A stretch of 64,000 nt of DNA from Algibacter sp. L1A34 (lineage in GTDB: Bacteria > Bacteroidota > Bacteroidia > Flavobacteriales > Flavobacteriaceae): NCBI RefSeq assembly GCF_009796805.1, contig NZ_CP047029.1, positions 1,353,501 to 1,417,500 of the forward strand, given 5' to 3'. Numbering within the stretch: the stretch's first letter is position 1; each line of letters begins with the position of its first letter. Below the pieces are notes generated by a model. It was not told the DNA's origin and did no database searches. It saw nothing but the letters and a program-made list of their open reading frames with translations. Below are positions 8,855 to 17,402 of the stretch, piece after piece. A program made the translations under genes and the position numbers.

Positions 8855-11269
8855 ATGAAATATGCTAAACGTGCTATTACTTTTAAAGTTATAATTGGTT
8901 ATATTATACTAGTTATTTTGGCTGTTACTTCTGGGTTTTTAATTTTTTACGAAATAAAAACATTTACAAGCTTACAAAAACAAGATATTTCAGATCGTAG
9001 TAAAATTATTAAAACAGGAAGTTTAATCGCCGATATTTATGAAAATGAAAGTTTAGCAAGAGCTGCAATTCAATTAAATTCTTCGGAAAAGTTTAAGGAA
9101 TATGTTTTTGAAAATGATCAACTACTTTTAAAAATAGATTCGCTTAACTTGCTTATTAATAGTAGTTCTCAAAAAAATATTTTAGATAGTATTAGAGTAT
9201 TTGTAGATAGAAAGTTTGAAAACATTACGTATTTGAAAAACTTAAAAAACGGTGATAACTCTAATGAATCTATAAATAAAGCAATTAGTAAACTTACCTC
9301 AATCGATTCTCATTTAGGAAAGGTTTCTATTAACGATCTTGTTAAGAACCCTGAAGCTTTAGATAAAAAAACACGTTTAAATTTTGAAGAATACGTAAAA
9401 ATACTAAATAAATATAACCCTAGAGATTCAATAAATAAAGTGGATCAAGAAGAAATAGATTCATTATTATCTATTTCAAAAAACATGCTAAAAGATGCTC
9501 AGGTTAAATCTAATAATCAGCGTGCATTTTTACAGAAAAAAGAAGGAGAGCTTATAGAGAATGATTTAATTATTTTTAAAAAATTACAAGAATTATTAAG
9601 CGCTTTAGAACGTGATATTATTCGTTACACTAGTAATATCAATAAACAAAGAGAAGTAACGATTAACCGTAGTAAAAATATTATTTTATTTGCTGCAGGC
9701 ATTAGTTTTGTAGTTATCATTATTTTTTCAATTATCATTTTAAATGAGTTTAGAAAAACCCAACGTTATCGAAAACAATTGGAAACCGCTAATGAAACTG
9801 CATCTTCTTTATTAAAAAGTAGAGAACAATTAATATCTATGGTTAGTCATGATTTACGAACACCTTTAAGCACAATTACAGGTTTTAGTGAATTACTTCA
9901 AAATTCAATACAAGATAAAAAGGATAAGAATTATATAGAACACATTTTTAGTGCTTCTAATTATATGGGGAAATTAGTGGATGATCTCTTAGAGTTTTCG
10001 AAACTTGAAAATGGAAATATAGCTATAGAGCCTGTACCGTTTAACTTAGAAAAACATATAGATGAAATTGTCCAAAACGTAAAAAATATTGTTAAATATA
10101 AACCTGTTGATTTTATTATAGAACACGATAAATCTATAAGTAAACTTATAATTACCGATCCATTTAGATTAAAGCAGATTTTGTTTAATTTAATTATTAA
10201 TGCCTATAAATTCACTAATGCAGGTAGTATCACAATTTCTAGTTCTCTAAAAAATAACACTTTAGAAATTAAAGTTACTGATACAGGAGTTGGTATTAGT
10301 GAAGACCAAAAGGAACATATCTTTAAGGAATTTGCACAGGCAGATAATAACCAGGATATTAACCATACTGGTTTTGGATTAGGTTTAACAATCTCTAAAA
10401 AACTAGTTGAACTTTTAGAAGGAAAATTAACGTTAGAGAGCGAAATAAATAAAGGAAGTGTATTTGCTTTAAAGATACCTGTAAAGCTTTCGGATAAGGT
10501 TTTAAATACGTCTAGTAAGCCGTTAGAAGCCTTAAATTTTAATTTGAAAGCCATAGTAGTAGAAGATGATGTTTCTATGCGACAACTTATTCATGATGTG
10601 CTAAAACAATACGGTGTTGAGGTTTATATGTTTAATAATGCAAAAACGGCTTTAGATGAAATAAAACATATAGATTACCATTTTGTTTTAACCGATATTC
10701 AGTTGCCAAAAATGAATGGTATTCATTTTATGGAAGTTCTTAAAAATGATTCGTCTTATAAAAATCAACCTATAATTGCAATGACTGGAAGGGCAAATAT
10801 GGCTACCAAAGATTATATAAATAGTGGTTTTTCCGAAGTATTAATAAAACCATTTAGTTCTAGTAAAATTGAAGGTATTTTACAATCTTTTTTTAGTAGT
10901 AAAGCATCTCATAAAACAATTAACTCTATTACGGATAGTGGCATACAAACAGAAGGATTTAGTCTCGATTCATTGAACGTTTTTTTTAATAATGATACTG
11001 CTGCAATAGAAGGTATATTAGATACTTTTTTAGAAGATACTAAAAGGAATTACCTACTATTAGAAGTTGCTAAAAACAGTAACGATATGGATACCATAAA
11101 TGGTACAAGCCATAAAATGCTTACTATGTTTAAACAGTTAAATGTAGATACAGTTATTCCTTTTTTAGAAAAATTTGAATCAGGTAAAACTATTGAAAAT
11201 AATGATTTTATAGATTTTAAAAATTATTTAGATAAGTTTATAAAGAATTTAGAAGCTTACCTTAGTTAA
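8855..11269 (+). CDS. Hybrid sensor histidine kinase with REC and HPt domains
   Basis: An 804-residue membrane phosphorelay sensor. TM1 (about residues 9-31), an extracytoplasmic helical sensor (32-270) and TM2 (about 274-296) lead to HisKA with SMVSHDLRTPLS (phospho-acceptor His332). The HATPase domain has the N box NLIINAYKF, DTGVGI and GFGLGL. A receiver domain follows (EDD near its start, Asp614 in TDIQLPKMNG, Lys in IKPFSS), then a C-terminal HPt domain with His753 in GTSHKM. All four phosphorelay sites are present, so phosphate can pass from His332 to Asp614 to His753. The HPt probably hands it to the NtrC-type regulator encoded convergently next door, whose 3' end overlaps by 8 nt. The stimulus is unknown. 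Confidence 0.92.
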   Translation: MKYAKRAITFKVIIGYIILVILAVTSGFLIFYEIKTFTSLQKQDISDRSKIIKTGSLIADIYENESLARAAIQLNSSEKFKEYVFENDQLLLKIDSLNLLINSSSQKNILDSIRVFVDRKFENITYLKNLKNGDNSNESINKAISKLTSIDSHLGKVSINDLVKNPEALDKKTRLNFEEYVKILNKYNPRDSINKVDQEEIDSLLSISKNMLKDAQVKSNNQRAFLQKKEGELIENDLIIFKKLQELLSALERDIIRYTSNINKQREVTINRSKNIILFAAGISFVVIIIFSIIILNEFRKTQRYRKQLETANETASSLLKSREQLISMVSHDLRTPLSTITGFSELLQNSIQDKKDKNYIEHIFSASNYMGKLVDDLLEFSKLENGNIAIEPVPFNLEKHIDEIVQNVKNIVKYKPVDFIIEHDKSISKLIITDPFRLKQILFNLIINAYKFTNAGSITISSSLKNNTLEIKVTDTGVGISEDQKEHIFKEFAQADNNQDINHTGFGLGLTISKKLVELLEGKLTLESEINKGSVFALKIPVKLSDKVLNTSSKPLEALNFNLKAIVVEDDVSMRQLIHDVLKQYGVEVYMFNNAKTALDEIKHIDYHFVLTDIQLPKMNGIHFMEVLKNDSSYKNQPIIAMTGRANMATKDYINSGFSEVLIKPFSSSKIEGILQSFFSSKASHKTINSITDSGIQTEGFSLDSLNVFFNNDTAAIEGILDTFLEDTKRNYLLLEVAKNSNDMDTINGTSHKMLTMFKQLNVDTVIPFLEKFESGKTIENNDFIDFKNYLDKFIKNLEAYLS

Positions 11270-12596
11270 GGTTGTATTCCTTAATTTTATTATAGAGTGT
11301 TTTTCTTGTGATATTTAATAATTTTGCAGCGTTAGTTTTATTATTTCCAACTTCTTTTAAAGCTTTTATAATAAGCATTTTTTCATTTTCTTTAGTTGAA
11401 AATGTGTTGCTAATTGTATTCGATTCTTTGGGTTGTTTTAACTCAACGGGTAAAACATTTGTATCAATAATTTCAGTTTGCGTTAATAAAGTGGCTCTTT
11501 TAATCACATTAGATAATTCTCTTAAATTACCTGGCCATTGGTAATCTTGAAAAATATTTAAAACACTTTTTGAAAAACCTATTACCGATTTATTTAATTG
11601 CTTATTCGCTTTTTCTAAAAAGAAATCTGCATAAAGAATTAAGTCGTTGTTTCTATCTTTTAGATTGGGAATTTTAATAGAAAATTCATTTAAACGGTGG
11701 TATAAATCTTCACGAAAAGTACCTTTTTCAACAGCTTCAAGTAAATCTTCGTTTGTTGCTGTTATTAACCGGATATCAACATTAATTTCATTATTGCTTC
11801 CCACGGGCTTAACCTTTCTTTCTTGTAAAGCTCGCAGTAATTGTATTTGATTTTCATAGGTTAAATTGCCAACTTCATCTAAAAATAAAGTACCGCCATT
11901 GGCAGCTTCAAAATGGCCTATTTTATCGTCTGTTGCACCTGTAAAAGCTCCTTTTTTATGTCCAAAAAACTCACTAGATGCTATTTCTTTAGGTATAGCA
12001 CCGCAATCTACAGGTATAAATGGTTTACCGTTTCGTAAACTTTCTAAGTGTATAGTTTTTGCTACAACTTCTTTACCTGTACCACTTTCGCCGGTAATTA
12101 ACACAGATAAATCTGTTGGTGCTACTAATTGAATATATTCGTTTAGAGTGGTAGAAGCTGCACTAATACCTTTAACAAAATCTATATTAGTTTTGTCTTT
12201 TGGAGGTTTAGTTGTTTCAAAATTAGAATCAATGGTTTTCTTTTCTAAAGCGTTACTAATAACCTCTAAGACTTCCTCTGGATTAAAGGGTTTAGAAATA
12301 TAATCGAAAGCACCTTGTTTCATCGCTTTTACTGCGGTCGAAACTTCAGCGTAGCCAGTCATTAAAACTACAGGAACCGTGTTTTTACTATCCTTTATTT
12401 GTTTTAGTAAATCTATACCATTTCCATCGGGAAGGCGTAAATCTGTAAAAATTAAATCGTAGTTCTGTTGTTTTAAAAGCGTAGACGCACTATTAATATT
12501 ATAACTTACAGTAACTGCATAATTATGCCGTTCTAAAAAATGTTTTAGCATTTTAGAAAAGGAGACATCATCTTCAATTAATAAGATTTGCTTCAT
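11262..12596 (-). CDS. Sigma-54-dependent response regulator (NtrC family)
   Basis: A 444-residue activator. Receiver domain residues 1-120 have acidic ED at 8-10, phospho-acceptor Asp52 in FTDLRLPDG, and Lys in SKPF. The AAA+ domain (about 140-370) has Walker A GESGTGKE at 169-176, the sigma-54 contact loop GAFTGA at 216-221 and Walker B GTLFLDEVGN. The C-terminal Fis-type helix-turn-helix ends in NAAKLLNITRKTLYNKI. All elements for sigma-54 activation are intact. It should receive phosphate from the HPt domain of the convergent hybrid kinase. Two PepSY-like genes lie upstream on the same strand, separated by a terminator, so they are not simply one operon. Confidence 0.93.
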   Translation of the reverse strand: MKQILLIEDDVSFSKMLKHFLERHNYAVTVSYNINSASTLLKQQNYDLIFTDLRLPDGNGIDLLKQIKDSKNTVPVVLMTGYAEVSTAVKAMKQGAFDYISKPFNPEEVLEVISNALEKKTIDSNFETTKPPKDKTNIDFVKGISAASTTLNEYIQLVAPTDLSVLITGESGTGKEVVAKTIHLESLRNGKPFIPVDCGAIPKEIASSEFFGHKKGAFTGATDDKIGHFEAANGGTLFLDEVGNLTYENQIQLLRALQERKVKPVGSNNEINVDIRLITATNEDLLEAVEKGTFREDLYHRLNEFSIKIPNLKDRNNDLILYADFFLEKANKQLNKSVIGFSKSVLNIFQDYQWPGNLRELSNVIKRATLLTQTEIIDTNVLPVELKQPKESNTISNTFSTKENEKMLIIKALKEVGNNKTNAAKLLNITRKTLYNKIKEYNLN

Positions 12597-12613
12597 AAAA
12601 AGTGATTGATCAA

Positions 12614-12621
12614 CAAATGTA
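12614..12621 (-). promoter_or_regulatory. Putative -7 element of the NtrC-type regulator
   Basis: On the minus strand this reads TACATTTG, matching TAnnTTTG, 18-25 nt upstream of the start codon at 12596. Confidence 0.4.
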
Positions 12622-12657
12622 TTAAGTTTAGTTGATTGGTATATTTTTAAAACAGAA

Positions 12658-12688
12658 AAAAAGACGTTTTATTTCAAAACGTCTTTTT
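12658..12688 (-). terminator. Intrinsic terminator
   Basis: AAAAAGACGTTTT (12658-12670) pairs perfectly with 12676-12688 across a 5-nt loop. On the minus strand it ends in a T-run, so it terminates the PepSY-like gene at 12711 ahead of the response regulator gene. Confidence 0.8.
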
Positions 12689-12710
12689 ATAATAAATGTG
12701 ATAGAATATA

Positions 12711-13031
12711 TTATTCTTCAGTAACTTCAACATCGCTTGCTTTCAACCAATTACCATCTTTATCAATATATACTACATTGTCTGTACCATCGATAGTTAT
12801 CTCAAGTTTATATTGTTGCTTAATGTTTACATAAGCTTTGTTAAGCGTAGCTGAAGTAAAGTCTTTTGCAATAGTTGCTGTAACTTCTGCTGGTAAGCTT
12901 TCTAAAGTAATTTCCTTAAATTCTTGTGTAATAGAAACACTTATCATTTCATTTTGAATAGGATTAATTGTTGATGCGAAAGTTGAAAATCCACCTGCTA
13001 CGATTGCTACTGCTAAAATTAATTTTTTCAT
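12711..13031 (-). CDS. Small secreted PepSY-like protein, tandem copy 2
   Basis: A 106-residue protein with signal peptide MKKLILAVAIVAGGFSTFAS. The mature part has the PepSY-like shape: LPAEVTATIAKDF helix, then strands KLEITIDGTDNVVYIDKDGNW, the YxDxDGxW end being typical of the PF11396-like fold. It is nearly identical along its length to the gene at 13076-13405, so it is a recent tandem duplicate. The copies differ in the middle (IKQQYKLEI versus GKEQFKLEM) and in the C-terminal tail, which lacks the second copy's extra NSEE. Probably periplasmic; function unknown. Confidence 0.8.
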   Translation of the reverse strand: MKKLILAVAIVAGGFSTFASTINPIQNEMISVSITQEFKEITLESLPAEVTATIAKDFTSATLNKAYVNIKQQYKLEITIDGTDNVVYIDKDGNWLKASDVEVTEE

Positions 13032-13075
13032 GATTTTGTTTTTTGATTATTATATACTTAATTATTTATAAAATA

Positions 13076-13405
13076 TTATTCCTCGCTATTTTCAGTAGCT
13101 TCAACATCACTTGCTTTCAACCAGTTACCATCTTTATCAATATATGCTACGTTGTCTGTACCATCGATAGTCATTTCAAGTTTAAATTGCTCTTTCCCGT
13201 TTACATATGCTTTGTTAAGCGTAGCTGAAGCAAAATCTTTTGCTATAGCTGTTGTAACTTCTGCAGGTAAACTTTCTAAAGTAATTTCCTTAAATTCTTC
13301 TGTAATAGAAACGCTTATCATTTCATTTTGAATAGGATTGATTGATAATGCGAAAGTTGAAAATCCACTTGCTACGATTGCTACTGTTAAAATTAATTTT
13401 TTCAT
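13076..13405 (-). CDS. Small secreted PepSY-like protein, tandem copy 1
   Basis: A 109-residue paralogue of the next gene, with signal peptide MKKLILTVAIVASGFSTFAL and the same PepSY-like domain ending YIDKDGNWLKASD. The duplication extends into the sequence just upstream of both ATGs, where TTTTGTTTTTTGATTA-like sequence is shared. The two genes are 44 nt apart and likely co-transcribed, this one first. Expression may depend on the three GTGTAAA repeats about 150-190 bp upstream, but that is speculative. Confidence 0.8.
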   Translation of the reverse strand: MKKLILTVAIVASGFSTFALSINPIQNEMISVSITEEFKEITLESLPAEVTTAIAKDFASATLNKAYVNGKEQFKLEMTIDGTDNVAYIDKDGNWLKASDVEATENSEE

Positions 13406-13554
13406 GATTTTTGTTTTTTGATTACTGTAAATTGTTTTACGATTACTTAAGAGAAATAAATATGCCGTAAATAGAATTAAATGTTTTTTTATTTTTAATT
13501 AACTGATTAATAGTATTTTATGGTTTCATGAAAAAATGAGTGATAATATTTTAT

Positions 13555-13600
13555 GTGTAAAAAGTGTGTAAAATGGTAGGAGAGTGTGTAAATATTACAC
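13555..13600. promoter_or_regulatory. Phased GTGTAAA repeats with palindrome
   Basis: GTGTAAA occurs at 13555-13561, 13566-13572 and 13586-13592, spaced 11 and 20 bp, so all lie on one face of the helix. The last is half of the palindrome GTGTAAATATTACAC (13586-13600). The site lies between the divergent PepSY-like and LysE-type genes and looks like an operator or activator-binding array. Confidence 0.4.
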
Positions 13601-13708
13601 TGTTATTTGTTATTGAACGCTAAGTAAACTTTGATTATGGGTTTCTTTTGTTATTAACAAGAAAGTTTTAAAATATTTCATTACTTTGTATAAACTTCTA
13701 TTAAGTTT

Positions 13709-14398
13709 ATGTTTGACGATATTTTAAGAGCTATTCCCTTCGGAATTATTCTAGCTTTCACCATTGGTCCAGTATTTTTTGTGCTGTTGGAAACGAGTGC
13801 CACAAAAGGTTTTCGGAGCGCGTTAATTTTTGATAGTGGCGTAATGCTAGCCGATATTATTTTTATTTTGGTTGCATTTTTTAGTACCAATAAGCTTCTT
13901 GAGAAGATAAAGGACGATCCAAATTTTTTAGTATTTGGTGGTGTATTATTATTAGTCTACGGATTAATTTCATTCATAAAAACTTCAAAATCCTTTCGTG
14001 AAATTGTTAGAGAATATCATAAAGTTGAAGTTAAAAAAGGCTACGGAAAATTATTTTTAAAAGGCTTTTTGCTTAATTTTATAAATATTGGTGTGTTGCT
14101 TGGTTGGGTGGCTTTTATTGTTTTAGCAAACTCGTTAACCACATCTAAAAATGGAGTAGTTGTATTTTTGAGTACTATTTTAATTGTTTACTTTTTGACT
14201 GATTTAGCAAAAATTGTAGTCGCTAAAAAACTTAAAAACAAATTAACACCACGCCTTATATATAAAACAAAAAAGGTAATTGCTTTGGTTATTTTAGGTT
14301 TTGGTGTATTGCTTTTAGTGCAAGGATTTTTTCCGAAGGAAAAGGAGCTTTTAAAAGAAAAGTTAGAACAAATTAGTCCATTAGGAGAAAATAATTAA
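13709..14398 (+). CDS. LysE-family amino-acid exporter
   Basis: A 229-residue inner-membrane protein. About six membrane helices are visible. The LysE-family N terminus IPFGIILAFTIGPVFFVLLETSATKGFRSAL contains the conserved GP..F motif. Central helices are around residues 40-90 and 115-165, and a final helix is at 190-210. Length matches the family (about 200-230). The family exports amino acids and related small molecules; the substrate cannot be predicted. Stand-alone gene, divergent from the PepSY-like pair. Confidence 0.85.
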   Translation: MFDDILRAIPFGIILAFTIGPVFFVLLETSATKGFRSALIFDSGVMLADIIFILVAFFSTNKLLEKIKDDPNFLVFGGVLLLVYGLISFIKTSKSFREIVREYHKVEVKKGYGKLFLKGFLLNFINIGVLLGWVAFIVLANSLTTSKNGVVVFLSTILIVYFLTDLAKIVVAKKLKNKLTPRLIYKTKKVIALVILGFGVLLLVQGFFPKEKELLKEKLEQISPLGENN

Positions 14399-14526
14399 TT
14401 AAAAGCATTTCCTTCATAATTCATCTATTTTTTACAGTTTAAACGGCTTGGTTGGAAATCAATATAGCGTAATTGTGCGTTTAAGTTAAATAAAATGAGA
14501 TTTTGTCTTAGAAAATATAAGGCATA

Positions 14527-14560
14527 AAAAAAGCTTCCTAAATAAATAGAAAGCTTTTTT
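14527..14560 (-). terminator. Terminator after tRNA-Cys
   Basis: AAAAAAGCTT (14527-14536) pairs with AAGCTTTTTT (14551-14560). On the minus strand the hairpin ends in a T-run just past the 3' end of the tRNA. Confidence 0.7.
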
Positions 14561-14564
14561 GTTG

Positions 14565-14635
14565 AGGTGTCGAGCGGATTCGAACCGCTGTAGCAGCTTT
14601 TGCAGAGCTGAGCCTAGCCACTCGGCCACGACACC
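14565..14635 (-). tRNA. tRNA-Cys (GCA)
   Basis: A full cloverleaf on the minus strand. Acceptor GGTGTCG pairs with CGACACC, then discriminator T. The D arm is GCC...GGC. The anticodon stem CAGCT/AGCTG carries loop CTGCAAA with anticodon GCA at 14603-14601. The T arm is AGCGG-TTCGAAT-CCGCT. CCA is not encoded. Confidence 0.96.
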
Positions 14636-14685
14636 TTAATGGAGGTGCAAATTTAAAAAAAAATTACAATTTCCAACACTTTAAA

Positions 14686-15048
14686 TTACTTTTTATGCTT
14701 TTCGGTCATTTTTACGGTAACACGAGCAACATCTCCGCCAATTGGAGGGTTTAATTTACTTACCCAAACCGTTGCTTTTGTAACCATAGTATCTTCTTTA
14801 AAAATACGATCTAAAATACGCTTAGCTACCGTTTCTAAAAGATACGATGGAATTTCCATTTCCTCTTTTATAATACGGTTTAAAAACACATAATCTACAG
14901 TATCACTAAGTTTATCCGATTTTGCCGATTCTTGTAAATTCGCCTTTACTTTTAAATCTACACGGTAATCGCTACCAATTTTTGTTTCTTCTTTTAAACA
15001 GCCGTGGTATGCAAATACGCGAATGTTTTCTACTTTAATTATTCCCAT
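14686..15048 (-). CDS. folB: Dihydroneopterin aldolase
   Basis: A 120-residue FolB, which cleaves 7,8-dihydroneopterin to 6-hydroxymethyl-dihydropterin in folate synthesis. Hallmarks are the start IIKVENIRVFAYHGCLKEE (conserved YHGC/E segment), SDTVDYVFLN in the middle, the YLLETVAKRI helix with the catalytic-pocket Glu, and the PPIGGDVARVTVKM end. Length equals the family norm. Its ATG overlaps the stop codon of the upstream zinc-ribbon gene (TAATG), so the two are translationally coupled. Confidence 0.93.
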   Translation of the reverse strand: MGIIKVENIRVFAYHGCLKEETKIGSDYRVDLKVKANLQESAKSDKLSDTVDYVFLNRIIKEEMEIPSYLLETVAKRILDRIFKEDTMVTKATVWVSKLNPPIGGDVARVTVKMTEKHKK

Positions 15049-15257
15049 TAGTTTGTAAATAAATCAAAAATGTTACTCAAGGCGCTGGTTTTGGCTTTGT
15101 AAAATTCGGGATATGTACAACGTTTACAAGTTACCGAAGTAAATTTTTTGTTTTGTACATCAAATATTTTAGACCATCGACCACCAGTGGCGCGCATTTC
15201 ACTGGTTTCAAATTCTCTGTTTGCGCATTTTGGACAACTGTAATTATTATTTTTCAT
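15048..15257 (-). CDS. Zinc-ribbon protein
   Basis: A 69-residue protein with two CxxC knuckles, SCPKCANREFE (Cys 8 and 11) and VTCKRCTYPEFY, separated by about 30 residues. It fits the bacterial nucleic-acid-binding zinc-ribbon family (zinc_ribbon_13 type). Cytoplasmic, function unknown. It is the first gene of a two-gene unit with folB, overlapping by one nucleotide. Confidence 0.75.
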   Translation of the reverse strand: MKNNNYSCPKCANREFETSEMRATGGRWSKIFDVQNKKFTSVTCKRCTYPEFYKAKTSALSNIFDLFTN

Positions 15258-15345
15258 AGCATAGCTTTTAAAATATTAGTTACAATAAATCCAAATTTGT
15301 TACGCTTCTTAGCTAGAATTAGGTCAAAAATAACTTGAATTTACG

Positions 15346-15353
15346 TAATTTTG
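15346..15353 (+). promoter_or_regulatory. Putative -7 element of glnS
   Basis: TAATTTTG matches TAnnTTTG. It overlaps the upstream TTG at 15351, which makes the ATG at 15372 the likely glnS start. Confidence 0.45.
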
Positions 15354-15371
15354 AAGCTTATTTATTTAAAT

Positions 15372-17381
15372 ATGTCGGAAGAAAGAAAATCACTCAACTT
15401 TTTAGAGCAAATTATAGAAGAAGATTTGGCAAACGGAATGCCAACAAACAGTCTTCGTTTTAGGTTTCCACCAGAACCAAACGGCTATTTACACATTGGC
15501 CATACCAAAGCTATCGGAATTAGTTTTGGTTTGGGTGAAAAGTATAATGCACCAGTAAACTTGCGTTTTGATGATACCAATCCAGCTAAAGAAGAGCAGG
15601 AATATGTAGATTCAATTAAGGAAGATGTTTCTTGGTTGGGGTACAAATGGGATAAGGAATTGTTTTCATCCGATTATTTTCAAGAATTATACGATTGGGC
15701 AGTACAATTTATAAAAGATGGCAAAGCATATATAGATTCGCAGTCTAGTGAAGCTATGGCCGAACAAAAAGGAACACCAACGCAACCAGGTGTAGATGGA
15801 CCTTTTAGAAATAGAACTGTTGAAGAAAATCTCGATTTATTCGAACGTATGAAAGCGGGAGAATTTAACGAAGGTGAACATATTTTACGTGCTAAAATAG
15901 ACATGCAACATGTAAATATGTTAATGCGTGACCCTATTATGTATCGTATTTTAAAGAAACATCATCACCGTACGGCAAACGATTGGTGTATTTATCCAAT
16001 GTACGATTGGACGCATGGTGAAAGTGATTATCTAGAGCAGGTATCACACTCGTTATGTTCACTTGAATTTAAACCTCACAGAGAGCTTTACGATTGGTTT
16101 TTGGACCAAGTAGTTACAACTGATAAATTACGCCCAAAACAGCGCGAATTTGCCCGTTTAAACCTAAGTTACACCATTATGAGTAAACGTAAGTTGCTTA
16201 AATTGGTTGAGGATGGTGTGGTGAATGGTTGGGACGACCCACGTATGCCAACCATTTCTGGTTTGCGTCGTAGAGGTTATACACCAAATTCTATTAGAAA
16301 ATTTGTGGAAGCGGTTGGTGTTGCCAAGCGAGAAAACATGATTGATGTATCACTTTTAGAATTTTGTATTCGCGAAGATTTAAACAAAACGGCACCACGT
16401 GTTATGGCGGTTTTAGACCCGATTAAAGTGGTTATTACAAACTATCCTGAAGATAAAGAGGAATGGTTTGAAGCTGAAAATAACCAAGAAGATGATGCCG
16501 CTGGTTTTAGAAAAGTGCCATTTTCTCGTGAAATTTATATTGAAAAAGAGGATTTTAAAGAAGAAGCAAGTAATAAGTTTTTCCGTTTGAAATTAGGCGG
16601 AGAAGTACGTTTAAAAAACGCTTATATTATAAAAGCAGAATCGGTTGTAAAAGATGCTAAAGGAAACATTACAGAAGTACATTGCACCTATTCTGATGAT
16701 ACCGAACGCCGTATAAAAGGAACATTACATTGGGTATCTATAAAGCATGCTGTAAAAGCTGAAGTTAGAGAATACGATCGTTTATTTTTAGATGAAGCTC
16801 CAGATAGCCATCAAGATAAAGACTTTATGGAATTTATAAATCCAGATTCTTTAAAATTAGTGGAAGCTTTTGTTGAGCCAAGTTTACAAGATGCTGAAAT
16901 AGGGCAAAGGTTCCAATTTCAACGTTTAGGATATTTTAATGTAGATAACGATTCGTCTTCAGATAAATTAGTATTTAATAAAACGGTTGGTTTACGCGAT
17001 TCTTGGGCAAAGGTGAAGCCGCAGGCAGAAGCGAATAAAAATGCAAATAATAATCAACAAAAACCACAACAACAGTCGCAAAGAAAAGCGATTGATGTGA
17101 TTCAAAAATTAGGAAAAAAATACACGAATCTACCTGAAGAGAAACGACTAAAAGTTAGAACTGAAATTTTAGAACTAGCCAAAGATGTTACTTACCATGA
17201 GGTAGAACCGCTTTTTAACACCGCTGTTAAAAAAGTAGGAACACGTATTGCTGTGACCCTTATTTTAAAAGTTTTGTTGGAAAACGGACAAGCTAAAAAT
17301 GATGATATTAATGCGTTTATTGAAAAGGCATTAGATGATAAAAATGAGTTATTAGTGAAAGAAGCTAAAACATTTAATTAA
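15372..17381 (+). CDS. glnS: Glutamine--tRNA ligase with C-terminal extension
   Basis: A class I synthetase charging tRNA-Gln. The ATG at 15372 (MSEERKSLNF) is preferred over the in-frame TTG at 15351, which sits inside the probable promoter. Catalytic motifs are HIGH-like GYLHIGHTKAIG (about residue 38) and KMSKS-like IMSKRK (about residue 268). The anticodon-binding beta-barrels end near residue 555 with KVKPQAEANKNANN. A glutamine- and asparagine-rich linker then leads to about 100 extra residues (RKAIDVIQKLGKKYTNLPEE onward) absent from the roughly 554-residue E. coli enzyme. The extension resembles in position the YqeY-like tail of some bacterial GlnRS. The next gene starts 21 nt downstream and is probably co-transcribed. 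Confidence 0.95.
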   Translation: MSEERKSLNFLEQIIEEDLANGMPTNSLRFRFPPEPNGYLHIGHTKAIGISFGLGEKYNAPVNLRFDDTNPAKEEQEYVDSIKEDVSWLGYKWDKELFSSDYFQELYDWAVQFIKDGKAYIDSQSSEAMAEQKGTPTQPGVDGPFRNRTVEENLDLFERMKAGEFNEGEHILRAKIDMQHVNMLMRDPIMYRILKKHHHRTANDWCIYPMYDWTHGESDYLEQVSHSLCSLEFKPHRELYDWFLDQVVTTDKLRPKQREFARLNLSYTIMSKRKLLKLVEDGVVNGWDDPRMPTISGLRRRGYTPNSIRKFVEAVGVAKRENMIDVSLLEFCIREDLNKTAPRVMAVLDPIKVVITNYPEDKEEWFEAENNQEDDAAGFRKVPFSREIYIEKEDFKEEASNKFFRLKLGGEVRLKNAYIIKAESVVKDAKGNITEVHCTYSDDTERRIKGTLHWVSIKHAVKAEVREYDRLFLDEAPDSHQDKDFMEFINPDSLKLVEAFVEPSLQDAEIGQRFQFQRLGYFNVDNDSSSDKLVFNKTVGLRDSWAKVKPQAEANKNANNNQQKPQQQSQRKAIDVIQKLGKKYTNLPEEKRLKVRTEILELAKDVTYHEVEPLFNTAVKKVGTRIAVTLILKVLLENGQAKNDDINAFIEKALDDKNELLVKEAKTFN

Positions 17382-17402
17382 ATCGTAGGTTACTAACAGC
17401 AT

